Below the pieces are notes generated by a model, which was not told the DNA's origin, did not search any database, and saw only the letters and a list, made by a program, of their open reading frames with translations. The position numbers and the translations under genes are program-made. Below, piece by piece: positions 63,355 to 64,000 of a stretch of DNA of 64,000 nucleotides (within the stretch, counting starts at the first letter, position 1; each line of letters begins with the position of its first letter). This DNA is from Azophilus sp965221755 (GTDB lineage: Bacteria > Pseudomonadota > Gammaproteobacteria > Pseudomonadales > Azotimanducaceae): positions 1,736,001-1,800,000 of the forward strand of contig OZ244921.1 in NCBI GenBank assembly GCA_965221755.1. Reading direction: 5' to 3'.

Positions 63355-63825
63355 ATGAGCAAACTCAACATCAACGGCCAAACCCTTGACCTGGATTTCG
63401 ATGCGGACACGCCCTTGCTCTGGGTGCTGCGCGAGCAGGCTGGCCTGACCGGCACCAAGTACGGTTGCGGCATCGCCCAGTGCGGCGCCTGCACCGTGCA
63501 TGTGGACGGCCGGCCGATGCGTTCCTGCGTGGTTCCGGCATCGGCGTTTGGCCCCGCCCAAGCGATCACCACCATAGAGGGCCTGTCGCCGGACTCCAGC
63601 CACCCGGTGCAACAGGCTTGGCTGGAGCTTGACGTGCCCCAATGCGGCTACTGCCAGTCGGGCATGATCATGGCGGCAAGCGCCCTGCTCGACGGCAATC
63701 CAAATCCCACCGATGCCGACATCGATGCGAACGTAACCAACATTTGCCGCTGCGGCACCCTGCAGCGCGTGCGGCGCGGCATCCATCGGGCGGCGGCAAT
63801 CAAGGCGCGGGGGAAAACGGCATGA
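63355..63825 (+). CDS. 2Fe-2S subunit of a molybdenum hydroxylase (IorA-like)
   Basis: 156 residues with both [2Fe-2S] clusters: YGCGIAQCGACTVHVDG and, with a partner Cys in RSCVV, the plant-type cluster, then VPQCGYCQSGMIM and NICRCGTLQRVRRGI for the second. It is the small electron-transfer subunit of isoquinoline-1-oxidoreductase-type enzymes. ATG 63355 (MSKLNINGQ) is used. ATGA overlap with the next gene. Confidence 0.93.
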   Translation: MSKLNINGQTLDLDFDADTPLLWVLREQAGLTGTKYGCGIAQCGACTVHVDGRPMRSCVVPASAFGPAQAITTIEGLSPDSSHPVQQAWLELDVPQCGYCQSGMIMAASALLDGNPNPTDADIDANVTNICRCGTLQRVRRGIHRAAAIKARGKTA

Positions 63826-64000
63826 ACCGGCAAGCAAGCATTCAACCGCCCGACGGCCTCGGCGATGCCAGAGCGGCAACCGACATGGCTTGGGCGCTCC
63901 AGTGGGCCGACCGGCAAGCTCTGCGGGCTCCCCCCGTCGGCGCCCTTTCCCGGCGCCGCTTCCTGGTTGGTGCGGCGGCGGCCGGCGCCGGCCTGTCGCT
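63822..64000 (+). CDS. molybdopterin-binding subunit (IorB-like), 5' part only
   Basis: The open frame begins MNRQASIQPPDGLGDARAAT and reaches SRRRFLVGAAAAGAGLS at the window edge. The SRRRFLVGA segment is a twin-arginine (Tat) export signal, as in IorB-type large subunits that carry the Mo cofactor and are exported folded. The start is coupled to the 2Fe-2S subunit by ATGA. The catalytic domain is outside the window. Confidence 0.8.
   Translation, partial: MNRQASIQPPDGLGDARAATDMAWALQWADRQALRAPPVGALSRRRFLVGAAAAGAGLS

Overview
The window is GC-rich, densely coded bacterial DNA. Its housekeeping genes (groESL, ubiA, aceK, mpl, arfB, fur, mnmC, msrQ, phaR) point to a gammaproteobacterium. GroESL under a CIRCE operator, WS/DGAT plus phasin storage genes, a Calx-beta/FnIII giant surface protein, several broken genes and many small intergenic repeats suggest an uncultivated, possibly host- or particle-associated lineage. 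That placement is inference; no rRNA or tRNA gene is visible.

Layout. 0.1-7.8 kb: AmpG-type permease, alkyltransferase-like protein, CIRCE-groES-groEL, a PuuD-type membrane protein, a coiled-coil protein, a class III aminotransferase and arfB. 7.8-11.6 kb is a decay zone: a higBA toxin-antitoxin locus whose toxin gene is split by a MITE, a frameshifted AAA ATPase and a shortened, frameshifted aromatic amino acid lyase. 12-15 kb: glutathione-dependent formaldehyde dehydrogenase, amidohydrolase, sulfotransferase. 15-24 kb is a lipid/PHA storage neighbourhood: amidase, PhaR, alpha/beta hydrolase, WS/DGAT, a phasin behind a PhaR-like operator, a GYD-PlsC fusion, a monoglyceride-lipase-like hydrolase, a HAD phosphatase and UbiA. 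24-38 kb: rubredoxin, a DAACS symporter, a repetitive coiled-coil protein, a cysteine-free Fur, Mpl, a cyclase-family protein, an orphan C5 DNA methyltransferase with an aberrant C-terminus, an acyl-CoA dehydrogenase, ComF and modABC. 38.7-45.5 kb: a compositionally distinct block with a PD-(D/E)XK-like protein and a roughly 2,000-residue surface protein carrying a C14 tract near its 5' end and a frameshift near its 3' third. 45.8-51.7 kb: a Fic gene bracketed by two related AT-rich palindromes, then a tyrosine/homogentisate catabolic cassette (Lrp regulator, hpd, VOC protein, fahA, maiA) lying between two 56-bp direct repeats, one of which is the 3' end of an acyltransferase gene. 51.7-64 kb: that acyltransferase, an MBL hydrolase, aceK, msrQ, a pterin dehydratase, mnmC, a sulfurtransferase, a CoA-transferase, a carboxymuconolactone decarboxylase-family protein and the start of a molybdenum hydroxylase operon (IorAB-like).

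Three kinds of non-coding structure recur. (1) A two-copy MITE (222 and 254 bp) with clean 4-bp target duplications; one copy sits in codon 11 of higB, the other supplies the last codons and stop of the aminotransferase. (2) An eight-copy composite intergenic repeat, here called the R element: a conserved about 30-bp tail plus one or two hairpins. (3) Short shared segments that look like remnants of other mobile DNA.

Best leads: the MITE-split higB, whose predicted excision product is an intact 92-residue toxin; the homogentisate cassette in which a VOC protein occupies the place of the usual ring-cleaving hmgA; the twin palindromes around fic; the poly-C tract that every plausible start of the giant surface protein must read through; and the direct repeats bracketing the catabolic cassette.
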